A stretch of DNA of 64,000 nt. Source: an uncultured Oscillospiraceae bacterium (GTDB lineage Bacteria > Bacillota > Clostridia > Oscillospirales > Ruminococcaceae). The stretch lies in contig CAJUHS010000001.1 of the NCBI GenBank assembly GCA_910586535.1, positions 124,396-188,395 on the forward strand, given 5' to 3'. The position numbers and the translations under genes were made by a program. Below the pieces are notes generated by a model. The model saw only the letters and a list, made by a program, of their open reading frames with translations, was not told where the DNA came from and did no database searches. The stretch's first letter is position 1, and the number at the start of each line of letters is the position of its first letter. This document shows, piece after piece, positions 41,116-49,377 of the stretch.

Positions 41116-41430
41116 ATGGGCGGAAAGAAAAAAGAACGGGCAAAAATCCCGTCCGAAACGACGGAGATAATTGACGAGGTTGAGTCTCTGAAATACCGCG
41201 CGGCTGCTCTTATGAAAAGGGACAATACGGAAATAACCTCCGATATGACCGCTTCGGAGATAATTGACGTTATGGACAATTACCTTCATCTGGCGGAAAA
41301 AAAGCTTGCCGAGGAAAGGCTGCAAAAAACCGAACAAAACGTTATATCGGAAATTTTAAGACTGCAAAGAGAAATTGAAGCTTTGCACCGTGATTTGGAA
41401 AATATAAAAAACAAAGGAGAAAACAAATGA
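41116..41430 (+). CDS. Small coiled-coil protein upstream of metF
   Basis: This 104-residue protein has a basic start (GGKKKERAKIPSETTEI) and then a mostly helical Glu/Lys-rich sequence (about 15-104) with heptads typical of a coiled coil. It overlaps metF by four bases (ATGA) and is therefore translationally coupled to it. A piece of a second copy survives at 39787-39834. Function unknown. Confidence 0.75.
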   Translation: MGGKKKERAKIPSETTEIIDEVESLKYRAAALMKRDNTEITSDMTASEIIDVMDNYLHLAEKKLAEERLQKTEQNVISEILRLQREIEALHRDLENIKNKGENK

Positions 41431-42287
41431 AGCTGTCATCACTTTTTAACAACGGAAGAACCGTCCTGTCGTTCGAGGTTTTTCCTCCGAAAAAAACAAG
41501 TTCTATCGAGACTGTCTATAGCACCCTTGCGGAGCTTAAAGACCTTTCCCCCGATTTTATCAGCGTTACCTACGGAGCAGGGGGAAACGCAGCCGATACC
41601 ACAACCTGCGACATCGCCGCTTATATCCAGCGTGAACTTGGCATACCCTCGGCGGCGCACCTTACCTGCGTTTACAGCACAAAGGAAAGCGTACTGACAA
41701 TTCTCGACCAGTTCAAAGAGCGCGGCATTGAGAATATTCTCGCCTTGCGGGGTGACGTGAACCCCGAAATACCACGTCTCCACGATTTTGAGTACGCCAG
41801 CGACCTGACCCGCTTTATCAAGGAAAACGGAGATTTCCATGTTTCGGGAGCTTGCTATCCAGAATGCCACTTGGAGGCGAAAAGCTTTGCGGAGGACATA
41901 AACAGTCTGAAACTAAAGATAGAGGCGGGCGCGGAGCACCTTATGTCCCAGCTTTTCTTTGATAACGCCGTTTTCCACAGGTACCGGGAAATGCTTGCCG
42001 TGGCGGGGATAACCGTCCCCGTGGAGGCGGGGATAATGCCCGTCACAAACAAAAAACAGATAGAGCGTATGGTATCAATGTGCGGGGCGAGTCTGCCTGC
42101 AAAATTTTCCAAAATCATGCAGAGGTATGAGAACAATCCCGAGGCTCTTCGGGACGCGGGTATCGCTTACGCCGTCGACCAGATCGTTGACCTTATTTCC
42201 TGCGGCGTGGACGGCATACATCTGTACACTATGAATAATCCATATGTTGCGAGGAGAATAAGCGAGAGCGTGAAGTCGCTGCTTTGA
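41427..42287 (+). CDS. metF: 5,10-methylenetetrahydrofolate reductase
   Basis: This 286-residue flavoprotein reduces methylene-THF to methyl-THF, the methyl donor for methionine synthase. Motifs include LSFEVFPPKKTSS, ISVTYGAGGN (about 47-57), LALRGDVNPE, SGACYPECHLEA and MSQLFFDNAVF. No C-terminal zinc or MetV domain is present in this gene. Methionine synthase (metH) lies about 7 kb further on the same strand, with accessory genes between. The stop codon forms the start of an ACAGTTGA repeat. Confidence 0.95.
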   Translation: MKLSSLFNNGRTVLSFEVFPPKKTSSIETVYSTLAELKDLSPDFISVTYGAGGNAADTTTCDIAAYIQRELGIPSAAHLTCVYSTKESVLTILDQFKERGIENILALRGDVNPEIPRLHDFEYASDLTRFIKENGDFHVSGACYPECHLEAKSFAEDINSLKLKIEAGAEHLMSQLFFDNAVFHRYREMLAVAGITVPVEAGIMPVTNKKQIERMVSMCGASLPAKFSKIMQRYENNPEALRDAGIAYAVDQIVDLISCGVDGIHLYTMNNPYVARRISESVKSLL

Positions 42288-42317
42288 CAGTTTACAGTTG
42301 ATAGTTGAAAGTTGTAA
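42285..42317 (+). repeat. ACAGTTGA-type repeat starting at the metF stop codon
   Basis: TGACAGTTTACAGTTGATAG, then TTGAAAGTTGTAA, is a run of imperfect units like that after the MATE gene, again with the stop codon TGA as its first triplet. Confidence 0.6.
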
Positions 42318-42368
42318 TGTAAATCGACAAAAGTGGGTTGATTTAAATTTTGCGGGAGACTTAAAGTT

Positions 42369-42881
42369 ATGCATTTATATCTTGAAACGGAACGGCTAAT
42401 TGTCCGTCAGTATATGCTTAATGATATTGACGAATTGGTCGGAATTATGTCCGATATTAGGGTTCATATATATACGAAAGACAAAGATAATCCATGGGAT
42501 AAACAGCGTACGGAAGAATACGTCAAATATATGATAAATAAGAACTTTAAAACGCTTGATTGTTTTCACGGAGCGGTAATAGAAAAAAGTACAAACCAAT
42601 TGATTGGATTATGCGGATTAAATCCTTATAAAGATAATGAACCCGAAATCGAATTCAAAATCGGAGTACCGTATTGGGGAAAAGGCTATGCGACCGAACT
42701 CGGAAAGCAAATTATTAAGAGTTCATTTTCCGCTGCTAATATTAAGGGAATTTACGGAATGGCGCAGCCTGAAAATAAAGCCTCAAGAAAAGTATTGGAA
42801 AAGATAGGAATGAAGTATTTGGGCAATCGGGTATTCAGAGGTCACGAAGATTCATTTTACTATATTGCAAATTTGAATTAA
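42369..42881 (+). CDS. GNAT-family N-acetyltransferase, RimJ/RimL-like
   Basis: This 170-residue protein starts LYLETERLIVRQYMLNDIDE, typical of the RimJ/RimL branch, with the CoA-binding GVPYWGKGYATELGKQIIKS at about 97-116 and ENKASRKVLEKIGMKYLG near the end. It is the first gene of the accessory stretch between metF and metH. AT content is visibly higher than in metF. Confidence 0.88.
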   Translation: MHLYLETERLIVRQYMLNDIDELVGIMSDIRVHIYTKDKDNPWDKQRTEEYVKYMINKNFKTLDCFHGAVIEKSTNQLIGLCGLNPYKDNEPEIEFKIGVPYWGKGYATELGKQIIKSSFSAANIKGIYGMAQPENKASRKVLEKIGMKYLGNRVFRGHEDSFYYIANLN

Positions 42882-42937
42882 AATTAATTTATCTGACGGT
42901 TTTTCGCCTAAATATATAAATGTGGGACGGTGATTTA

Positions 42938-43498
42938 ATGGCTAAAAAATTATCCGAAATGAACTTGGAAGAGCTTTGGCGGCTGTTCCCCATAGTTTTA
43001 ACGGAGCATAGGGACTGCTGGAAAAATTGGTACGCTGAGGAAAAATCTTTTTGGGAGAAAACCGTCCCCCAAGCCGTCAGAGTAAGTCATATAGGCAGTA
43101 CGGCGGTGCGCTCCATTTGGGCAAAGCCTATTATTGATATTCTTATGGAAATGCCGAGGGAATGTGATTTGTCAGCTGTTAAAAATATTCTGACAGGAAA
43201 CGGCTACATCTGTATGAGTCAAAATGCGGACAGGCTTTCTTTTAACAAAGGCTATACGGAAAACGGGTTCGCCGAAAAGGTTTTTCACCTGCATTTAAGG
43301 TATGACGGAGATAATGACGAATTGTATTTCCGTGACTATATCATTGAATATCCCGAAATTGCTCACGAGTACGAAAAAATGAAGCTGACGCTTTGGAAAA
43401 AATTTGAGCATGACAGGGACGGTTACACTGCGGCAAAAGAGGAGTTTGTCCGTAAGTACACAAACGAGGCGAAATTAAAGTACGGAAAAAGGTACTGA
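42938..43498 (+). CDS. GrpB-family (UPF0157) protein
   Basis: This 186-residue protein has the GrpB signature SHIGSTAVRSIWAKPIIDIL (about 49-68), a nucleotidyltransferase-like fold often involved in small-molecule or CoA-related nucleotidyl transfer. The ATG at 42938 with GGTGA upstream is preferred to an ATG at 42920 that has no ribosome site. Function in this organism is unknown. Confidence 0.85.
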   Translation: MAKKLSEMNLEELWRLFPIVLTEHRDCWKNWYAEEKSFWEKTVPQAVRVSHIGSTAVRSIWAKPIIDILMEMPRECDLSAVKNILTGNGYICMSQNADRLSFNKGYTENGFAEKVFHLHLRYDGDNDELYFRDYIIEYPEIAHEYEKMKLTLWKKFEHDRDGYTAAKEEFVRKYTNEAKLKYGKRY

Positions 43499-43515
43499 TT
43501 TTCGGGGAGGAATAT

Positions 43516-44430
43516 ATGAACAGCGATATAATTTCAGCAATATTTTTTTCCTGCTTTAATAAAATGCCGCAGAAAACGGAACGCTGCGCGGTTGGTATAG
43601 CTAATTATGTTTATATTGTAAAATGCGACGACATAAAATATATTTTGAGGTGCAACGTCGATAAAAACGCGTATGAGGAAACGGTCTACTGGCTGAAAAA
43701 ATTGTCCGCGATCGATGTACCCGTGCCAAAGGTTTTGTTTTGCGGACAGTACCAAAAATACAGCTATCTTATTTTGAATTACATAGAGGGCGAGGACATT
43801 GGTATAGTGTACCGCGGCTTAACGTCGGAGGAGAAAAAGGAGATCGCAAAGGACGTCATTGCGATACAGAGAAAGGTTTCCCGTCTGCCATTGGAGAACA
43901 TTACAGACGAATGGTCTTGGGTAAGCTTCGTTGACGGAATGCTGGAAAACGCGGAAAAGCTTATTGCGCGGAACGGATATTTTGACGTACAAAAGGTTAC
44001 ACGGCTTCTGGAACAAAAAGTCTGTTTAGAAAAATATTTTTCTGCTGTCAAGCCTGCCGCGTATCTTGACGATATAAGCACAAAAAATCTGCTGATACAT
44101 AACGGCAGGCTGTCGGGAATTATTGACATAGACCAAATAGGCGCGGGGGACGACCTTACTTATATTGCAATGACATACGTTGCGCTGCTGAATATGGACT
44201 GTGAAACGGATTATGCGGAATATCTCCTGAAAGAAAGAGGCTGCACCGCTCCGGAAATGAAAGCCTTTTGGTTTTACTCCCTGCTGTACTGCGTGGATTT
44301 TATGGGAGAAAGAGGTACTCAATTCGGAGATAAAAAAATTGAAGTGAACGACGAGATAGTAAACAATCTAAATAAAATTTACGATACGTTATGGGAAAAA
44401 TGGCGTGAACAGCTTGCTGAAGAAGTATAA
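43516..44430 (+). CDS. APH-like phosphotransferase-fold protein
   Basis: This 304-residue protein has the aminoglycoside/choline kinase fold: an N-lobe with IANYVYIVKCDDIKYILRCN, a hinge LILNYIEGEDIG, and the catalytic loop YLDDISTKNLLI (about 195-206) followed by IIDIDQIG for metal binding. The usual loop H-x-D-x4-N keeps Asp and Asn, but the leading His is replaced by Leu. It starts behind GGGGAGG. Substrate unknown; a resistance role should not be assumed. Confidence 0.8.
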   Translation: MNSDIISAIFFSCFNKMPQKTERCAVGIANYVYIVKCDDIKYILRCNVDKNAYEETVYWLKKLSAIDVPVPKVLFCGQYQKYSYLILNYIEGEDIGIVYRGLTSEEKKEIAKDVIAIQRKVSRLPLENITDEWSWVSFVDGMLENAEKLIARNGYFDVQKVTRLLEQKVCLEKYFSAVKPAAYLDDISTKNLLIHNGRLSGIIDIDQIGAGDDLTYIAMTYVALLNMDCETDYAEYLLKERGCTAPEMKAFWFYSLLYCVDFMGERGTQFGDKKIEVNDEIVNNLNKIYDTLWEKWREQLAEEV

Positions 44431-44513
44431 GAAGCAAATTTAACGTTAGCTTATTTTCTTATGTTATTTGGTTTACCTAAGATTTAATAATGCAAAATCG
44501 AAAGGAGCAAATT

Positions 44514-45305
44514 ATGCAAATACTTATTATAAACGGAGGTCCGCATAAGGGCAACACATGGAAATTAACGGAAATATCAAAAAAGATGCTCCGTTCGTTT
44601 GATAAGACGATAATATTTAAAGAGTTGCATTTATCGGACGTTAAGCTTCCGTTTTGTACGGGGTGCAGCAATTGTTTCCGCAGAGGACATAAGACCTGTC
44701 CGCATAACAAAATTATTCAGCCGATAATGGATATGATAGAACAAAGCGACGCGGTAATTTTTTCTGTACCGTGTTTTCAGGGACATTTACCCGGGATACT
44801 AAAAAATTTTACCGACCATATGTCGTTTATGCTGCACCGTCCGCGGTATTTTACTAAAAAAGCTCTTATAATAAGCACCACCGGAGGGGTATCGGCAGGC
44901 AGTACGACAAAGGCTTTGGCTGCAACGCTTTCCGGATGGGGCTTCAATAAATGCTATCAGATTCCTATAACTGCGTTCAGCTGGAATTTCTATAAACCTA
45001 CAAAAAAAGATTTGATGAAAACATACGACACAACTAAAAGATTTTATCTTGACGTAAGATCGGGCAGAATGCATACTCCGGGAGTAGACGTTCTTATACC
45101 CTTTAATCTGTTTCAGGCACTATGCGTAGGAAACAAGGGTGAAAAGGATTATCCGACAGAGGATAATAATTTCTGGTCCAAGTATCTTGGAATGAGATAT
45201 GCGCCGGGGATACCGATGACCCCCGCAAGAAAATTTATAGGGTGGTTAATATATCTGATAGGAAAAAAGCTGTCAAAAACAATAGTTATTACATATAAAA
45301 AATAG
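44514..45305 (+). CDS. Flavodoxin-like NAD(P)H-dependent oxidoreductase
   Basis: This 263-residue protein has an N-terminal flavodoxin-type FMN site (ILIINGGPHKGNTWKL), a Cys cluster FCTGCSNCFRRGHKTCPH (about 47-64) as in iron-sulfur flavoproteins, and ISTTGGVSAG. The C-terminal 60 residues end in a hydrophobic helix (FIGWLIYLIGKKL), which may attach it to the membrane. The ATG at 44514 follows AAAGGAG. Confidence 0.83.
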   Translation: MQILIINGGPHKGNTWKLTEISKKMLRSFDKTIIFKELHLSDVKLPFCTGCSNCFRRGHKTCPHNKIIQPIMDMIEQSDAVIFSVPCFQGHLPGILKNFTDHMSFMLHRPRYFTKKALIISTTGGVSAGSTTKALAATLSGWGFNKCYQIPITAFSWNFYKPTKKDLMKTYDTTKRFYLDVRSGRMHTPGVDVLIPFNLFQALCVGNKGEKDYPTEDNNFWSKYLGMRYAPGIPMTPARKFIGWLIYLIGKKLSKTIVITYKK

Positions 45306-45373
45306 TACATAGTTAAATATACTAAAAACACGCTTTAGTGATAAAATAAAAAATTTATGGGGAGAAATTCATA

Positions 45374-45934
45374 ATGAGCGAAATACTGGAATTTGCCGAC
45401 AGAGAAAATTTCAGGAAATGGCTTAATGATAACTGTCTGACAAGCGAGGGCGTATGGCTTTTATTCGGCAAGTCTGGAGGTCCCAAAACACTTAAGGCGG
45501 CTGAGGCTCTCGAAGAGGCTATCTGCTTTGGCTGGATAGACGGGCAAATGCAGAGCCTTGACGATAAGTCCTATAAAAAATATTTTTCCGCGCGCAGGAA
45601 AAAAAGCAAATGGTCGGAAAAAAACAAGAAATTAGCCCAAAGCCTTGAAGAACGTGGCCTTATGACAGACTTTGGCAGAAAGAAAATCGAAGAAGCCAAA
45701 AAGAACGGTCAATGGGACGCTCCCGACCTTATGACGCTTTCCGAGGAGCATATCGCTCAATTATCTGCATTGCTGGAGGGGTACGAGCCTGCTTTTACAA
45801 ATTTTAAAGCCATGTCCTTATCTGTGAAGAAAACCTACACCCGCGCGTATTTCGACGCAAAGACAGATGCGGGACGTGAAAAGCGCCTTGCTTGGATAAT
45901 TGACAGACTCAACAAAAATTTGAAACCTATGTAA
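45374..45934 (+). CDS. YdeI/OmpD-associated-family protein
   Basis: This 186-residue protein matches the YdeI pattern: FRKWLNDNC...GVWLLFGKSGG, EALEEAICFGWIDGQMQSLD (about 52-71), KYFSARRKKSKWSEKNK and a C-terminal KKTYTRAYFDAKT repeat. Members are small cytoplasmic proteins without a firmly established role. It starts behind GGGGAGAA. Confidence 0.88.
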   Translation: MSEILEFADRENFRKWLNDNCLTSEGVWLLFGKSGGPKTLKAAEALEEAICFGWIDGQMQSLDDKSYKKYFSARRKKSKWSEKNKKLAQSLEERGLMTDFGRKKIEEAKKNGQWDAPDLMTLSEEHIAQLSALLEGYEPAFTNFKAMSLSVKKTYTRAYFDAKTDAGREKRLAWIIDRLNKNLKPM

Positions 45935-46012
45935 CAAAAAGCACAAAACTGCTGCGAGTAAGCGTATAATATAGTAATTTGAAATAAGTTGGTACTGATT
46001 TAGGAAAATTAT

Positions 46013-46158
46013 ATGAAATATTTAATAGAGTTATACTATGACAAAAAACGGAGCGAAATCTTTTCCATTTGGCTGAACGTGTAGCCGAGGAAAAATTAAG
46101 CACAAAGTTTTTGAAGTGTAAAACAAGACCGCACACGCTTTCGGAGGAAAAAGGATAA
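46013..46158 (+). pseudogene. Frameshifted small ORF
   Basis: ATG 46013 opens MKYLIELYYDKKRSE, but stops at 46082-46084. From 46042 a different frame is open to 46158 and reads HLAERVAEEKLSTKFLKCKT with an SEEKG end, protein-like and charged. A single shift between about 46050 and 46080 would join them into about 48 residues. I do not recognise the family. The interval 45935-46188 holds nothing else. Confidence 0.4.
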
Positions 46159-46188
46159 AATAAAAAAGTTTAAAGGTAGTGTTGCAAC

Positions 46189-46791
46189 ATGAACAAAAAA
46201 CGTTTGGACAGGGACAAAAAATGGGGCTTTCAGGGATTTCCTTATTACCAGATGCGAATGGATAACGAGGATTTTCACGGACTTGTCAGCGTAATAAAAT
46301 TAGCTGCGGGAGATTATTTCTTTTGGGAAAAGCCCAAAGCGGGGAAAACTCCCGTGTGCGGCGAGGGAATGTTGTGGTTACAACTGATTCCAGACGGTCA
46401 GTATCGGGCAATAACGGCGAAATTCCTCCCCGAATCCCGCATGGTTCAGGGCGTAAAATATTTCAAATCGGTTTCGATATGGTATGTTGACGTTATTGAC
46501 GGTTGGGGATATGATGACGACGGTGTCGCTTATTTCACGGATCAGTATTTGGACGTGGTGTTTGATATTGAGGGTGATATTATTACAGAAGACCGCGACG
46601 AACTGGACGAAGCTTACAGGTCAGGGGAATTGTCCGAAGAACAGTACCAAAGGGCGATAAAAGAGGGAAACGACATTGTTTCGGAGCTATGTTCCGACAC
46701 AGAAAAAACACAGCTATGGTGTGAAAATATTTTAAGGCTTGCAATGAAAAGAATTAAAAGTAACGATAACGTTTTTAAAAAGAATGTTTAA
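46189..46791 (+). CDS. DUF402-family protein
   Basis: This 200-residue protein matches the DUF402 (FomD-like) pattern: RLDRDKKWGFQGFPYYQMRM at the N-terminus, KAGKTPVCGEGMLWLQLIPD, SIWYVDVIDGWGYDDDGVAY (about 104-123) and acidic metal-binding DQYLDVVFDIEGDI. Related proteins are metal-dependent nucleoside diphosphate or phosphonate-ester hydrolases. A stretch of Glu/Asp follows. The start is behind AAAGGTAG. Confidence 0.85.
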   Translation: MNKKRLDRDKKWGFQGFPYYQMRMDNEDFHGLVSVIKLAAGDYFFWEKPKAGKTPVCGEGMLWLQLIPDGQYRAITAKFLPESRMVQGVKYFKSVSIWYVDVIDGWGYDDDGVAYFTDQYLDVVFDIEGDIITEDRDELDEAYRSGELSEEQYQRAIKEGNDIVSELCSDTEKTQLWCENILRLAMKRIKSNDNVFKKNV

Positions 46792-46803
46792 TTGGAGAAA
46801 TGT

Positions 46804-46872
46804 ATGAAAATATGTCTGCCGTTTGAAATGTCCGAGTACAGAGAGTACCCGATATACAAGTCAGAAAACTGA
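46804..46872 (+). other. Short ORF with ribosome site, probable remnant
   Basis: ATG 46804 behind TTGGAGAAA encodes MKICLPFEMSEYREYPIYKS and two more codons before TGA. It lies in a run of broken genes and is likely the start of a gene whose remainder was lost. Confidence 0.35.
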
Positions 46873-46909
46873 CGGAGAACAAAATAAAATTATTTTTGAA
46901 GGAGCACTT

Positions 46910-47404
46910 ATGCAAATCGAAATTAGAAGCTATATAAGAAAATATCTTCCCGAAATGATTGAAATTTGGAACGAGGTCGTGGAAGAGGGCATAGCTTTTC
47001 CGCATGAGGAATTGCTGAACGAAGTCACTGGTGCAAACTTTTTTAGGGAGCAAAGCTACTGCGGCGTGGCGTTCGACATCGACAGGCAGGAGGTGATGGG
47101 TCTGTATATTCTCCACCCAAACAATGTGGGACGGTGCGGACACATCTGCAATGCCAGCTTTGCGGTGAAAAAGGCTTTCCGCGGCTATCATATCGGCAGA
47201 AAGCTTGTGGATGACTGCCTTGTTCAGGGCAAGCGGTGCGGATTCAGGGTACTCCAGTTCAATGCAGTGGTTTCCACAAATACCCATGCAAGAAATCTTT
47301 ACGAGGGACTTGGTTTCAAGCAGCTGGGGACTATCCCAAAGGGATTCAGAATGAAAGACGGTCATTATGAGGATATTTGCCCGTACTATAAAGAACTTAG
47401 ATGA
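46910..47404 (+). CDS. GNAT-family N-acetyltransferase
   Basis: This 164-residue acetyltransferase has the CoA loop KKAFRGYHIGRKLVDDCL (about 88-105) and VVSTNTHARNLYEGLGFKQL near the C-terminus. The ATG at 46910 follows GAAGGAGC; an in-frame start at 46823 lies in the previous short ORF and is rejected. Substrate unknown. Confidence 0.88.
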   Translation: MQIEIRSYIRKYLPEMIEIWNEVVEEGIAFPHEELLNEVTGANFFREQSYCGVAFDIDRQEVMGLYILHPNNVGRCGHICNASFAVKKAFRGYHIGRKLVDDCLVQGKRCGFRVLQFNAVVSTNTHARNLYEGLGFKQLGTIPKGFRMKDGHYEDICPYYKELR

Positions 47405-47429
47405 GAAATAAAATTAGGATAAAAGATTT

Positions 47430-47984
47430 ATGATAAGAGAATGTTCGTGGATACCAACGCTTGAAACGGAAAGACTTTTTCTGCGGGAACTGACTGCGGA
47501 CGACGCGGTTGACCTGCGTAAATGGCTGGGACAGGATATTGTTTATAAATATTGGGGACGCGCCGCAAGCAAGGGCGAAAAAAATCCTGAGCTGTTGTTT
47601 ATAGACCCCCGTCCCAACGTTAAGCGCAAGCCCTCCCACGATTTTATTTGGGGTATCGTAAGCAAGGAAAATAACAAGGTAATAGGAATAATAGAAGTAT
47701 TTGATGTGGAAAACGACAGGCTTGGAAACGTGGGCTACAGGATAGACCCCGCCTTCTGGAACAATGGTATCTGTACCGAAGCGCTAAATCGCGTTATAAA
47801 ATTTATTTTTTCCGAGACCAAAATAGACAGACTGCACGCGGAGGCTGACGTGGAAAACGCCGCGTCAAACGCTGTTCTGAAAAAATGCGGATTTACCCAC
47901 GAGGGCTGTATTAGAAACGGAAAAATGGGCGGCAGATATTGTACCTATAATATTTACGGCTATATCAGGGAAGATTTTAAATAA
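47430..47984 (+). CDS. GNAT-family N-acetyltransferase, RimJ/RimL-like
   Basis: This 184-residue protein starts WIPTLETERLFLRELTADDA, then has RIDPAFWNNGICTEALNRVI (about 109-128) for CoA binding and ADVENAASNAVLKKCGF. It is the third complete acetyltransferase within 6 kb and the last intact gene before a run of pseudogenes. Confidence 0.88.
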   Translation: MIRECSWIPTLETERLFLRELTADDAVDLRKWLGQDIVYKYWGRAASKGEKNPELLFIDPRPNVKRKPSHDFIWGIVSKENNKVIGIIEVFDVENDRLGNVGYRIDPAFWNNGICTEALNRVIKFIFSETKIDRLHAEADVENAASNAVLKKCGFTHEGCIRNGKMGGRYCTYNIYGYIREDFK

Positions 47985-47985
47985 A

Positions 47986-48316
47986 ATGAGCGATACAATA
48001 CAACGCCGCCGTAAAGTATACGGAAAATCAGGAAAATTCCGAATATGTTGAAAGCAGCAAAAAGTCGTTACAGACAGATTCAAGCGTTTTAACGGCGAGA
48101 AAATATTGGATCTCGGCAGCGGGTACGGCTTTTTCACCGATTATTTCAGAAGTATCGGCGCAAATGCTGTCGGCATTGACGGCTCCGAAAAAATAATTGA
48201 AATTGCTAAGGAACGCTATCCAATGGCAGACTTTTCCGTTATGAATATTACAAAGCCGCTTGATTTTGAAAGCGGTCCGGTTTGATATTGTGTTTTACAA
48301 TGAAATATATGTATGA
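47986..48316 (+). pseudogene. SAM-dependent methyltransferase fragment with frameshifts
   Basis: Three frames carry consecutive parts of one protein: YNAAVKYTENQENSEYVESS (frame of 48000), then VTDRFKRFNGEKILDLGSGY with GFFTDYFRSIGANAVGIDG and IIEIAKERYPMADFSVMNIT, and finally FDIVFYNEI after a TGA near 48283. LDLGSGYGFF is methyltransferase motif I and VGIDGSE motif II. At least two frameshifts and a missing C-terminal half show that it is not functional. Confidence 0.85.
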
Positions 48317-48335
48317 AAGGAAAATAGTCATAAAA

Positions 48336-48609
48336 ATGAACGATACCAAATATTGCTTCAAATGTCTGGACAAAAGCGATTCCAACGAAATAAGTCCGCA
48401 AGGAGGACGTTGACCGTCTTATGTCGGTATTTCCAACGACCCGTCTGCACTATGTCGCTTCGGACGGTTGCTCGCGTCTTTTGCGTGAAGCTGTAGACAA
48501 AATGGATAACGATATCTTTGAACTGTTTTTGAAGTACCATTTTTCCACCTGCGAACGTGAGGATATGGTTGGAATTACAAGCAATTCCCTTGACATATTC
48601 AGAAAATAA
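48336..48609 (+). pseudogene. C-terminal methyltransferase fragment, frameshifted
   Basis: ATG 48336 opens MNDTKYCFKCLDKSDSNEIS, but a stop at 48411-48413 ends it. The next frame reads EDVDRLMSVFPTTRLHYVAS, then a REAVDKMDNDIFELFLKYHF block ending GITSNSLDIFRK at 48609. The second part looks like the C-terminus of a class I SAM methyltransferase of the type found in clostridia. It may belong to the same ancestral gene as the preceding fragment, or to a second one. Confidence 0.75.
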
Positions 48610-48629
48610 AAGTTTTTGAGGAGGACAAT

Positions 48630-48677
48630 ATGAGTTATATCTCTGAACTGCAGAAATATGTGAAAAATATGATGTAA
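48630..48677 (+). pseudogene. Truncated NUDIX hydrolase start
   Basis: ATG 48630 behind GAGGAGGA encodes MSYISELQKYVKNMM and stops. The first eleven residues match the usual beginning of a common NUDIX family (MSYI-ELRKYVG), so only the 5' end of such a gene survives. It ends 28 bases before the methionine synthase activation gene, close to the insertion/deletion boundary. Confidence 0.6.
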
Positions 48678-48705
48678 AAGATTTTATTTTAAAGGAAAAT
48701 TTATT

Positions 48706-49377
48706 ATGAAATTAACTAAGATCAACCGCACTGAAGCCTTTCGGTACATGGGTATGCAAGGAGATATCCCAGAAAATATGGAGCTTATCGCAGACGAATG
48801 CGAAAGCCGCCTTATTGTCGCCGCAAACCCGAAATTTCATTGGGTATACGCCGGTATAGCGGATATTTCCGATAGTACCGTCACCCTTGCGGAGCACAAG
48901 CTTATCCTGCGTGGAAAAGATATTTCCGAACATCTTAGCGGCTGCTTCGGGACTGCGCTCCTTTGCGCCACTTTGGGGGACGGCGTTGACAAGCTTCTGC
49001 GGCAGCTCCAGACTGAGGATATGACAAAGGCTCTCACTGCGGACGCTCTCGCTTCCGCGGCAGTAGAACAGGTCTGCGATATTGCAGAAAAGGAGATAGA
49101 AGAACGCTTTGCGGACAAGTTCACCACATGGAGATTTTCCCCGGGTTATGGTGATTTTCCGCTTGAATGTCAGAGAGATTTTCTCGCGGCTGTGAATGCT
49201 ATGCGTACTGTTGGCGTTTGTGTCAACAACGGAGGGCTGCTTACCCCCACAAAGTCGGTAACGGCGGTAGTGGGAATTTCGGACAAGCCCATACCTCAAA
49301 AGCGGCGCGGCTGCGGAACGTGCAAATTAAGAGACAAATGCAATTTTAGAAAAAACGGAGGGCACTGCAATGGATAA
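48706..49377 (+). CDS. Stand-alone methionine synthase (B12) activation-domain protein
   Basis: This 223-residue protein corresponds to the C-terminal activation domain of MetH, which binds SAM and helps re-methylate oxidised cobalamin. RFSPGYGDFPLECQRDFL (about 144-161) and VCVNNGGLLTPTKSVTAVVG are the family motifs. A Cys cluster at the end (CGTCKLRDKCNFRKNGGHC) could bind an Fe-S cluster or zinc and may deliver electrons. It overlaps metH by eight bases and is surely cotranslated with it. Confidence 0.92.
   Translation: MKLTKINRTEAFRYMGMQGDIPENMELIADECESRLIVAANPKFHWVYAGIADISDSTVTLAEHKLILRGKDISEHLSGCFGTALLCATLGDGVDKLLRQLQTEDMTKALTADALASAAVEQVCDIAEKEIEERFADKFTTWRFSPGYGDFPLECQRDFLAAVNAMRTVGVCVNNGGLLTPTKSVTAVVGISDKPIPQKRRGCGTCKLRDKCNFRKNGGHCNG

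Noticed and set aside
44431..48705. Integron or insertion sequence at the accessory stretch
   Set aside because: No transposase, integrase, attC-like site or terminal inverted repeats were seen. Genes all point one way, but they keep their own ribosome sites and spacers, so cassette behaviour cannot be supported.
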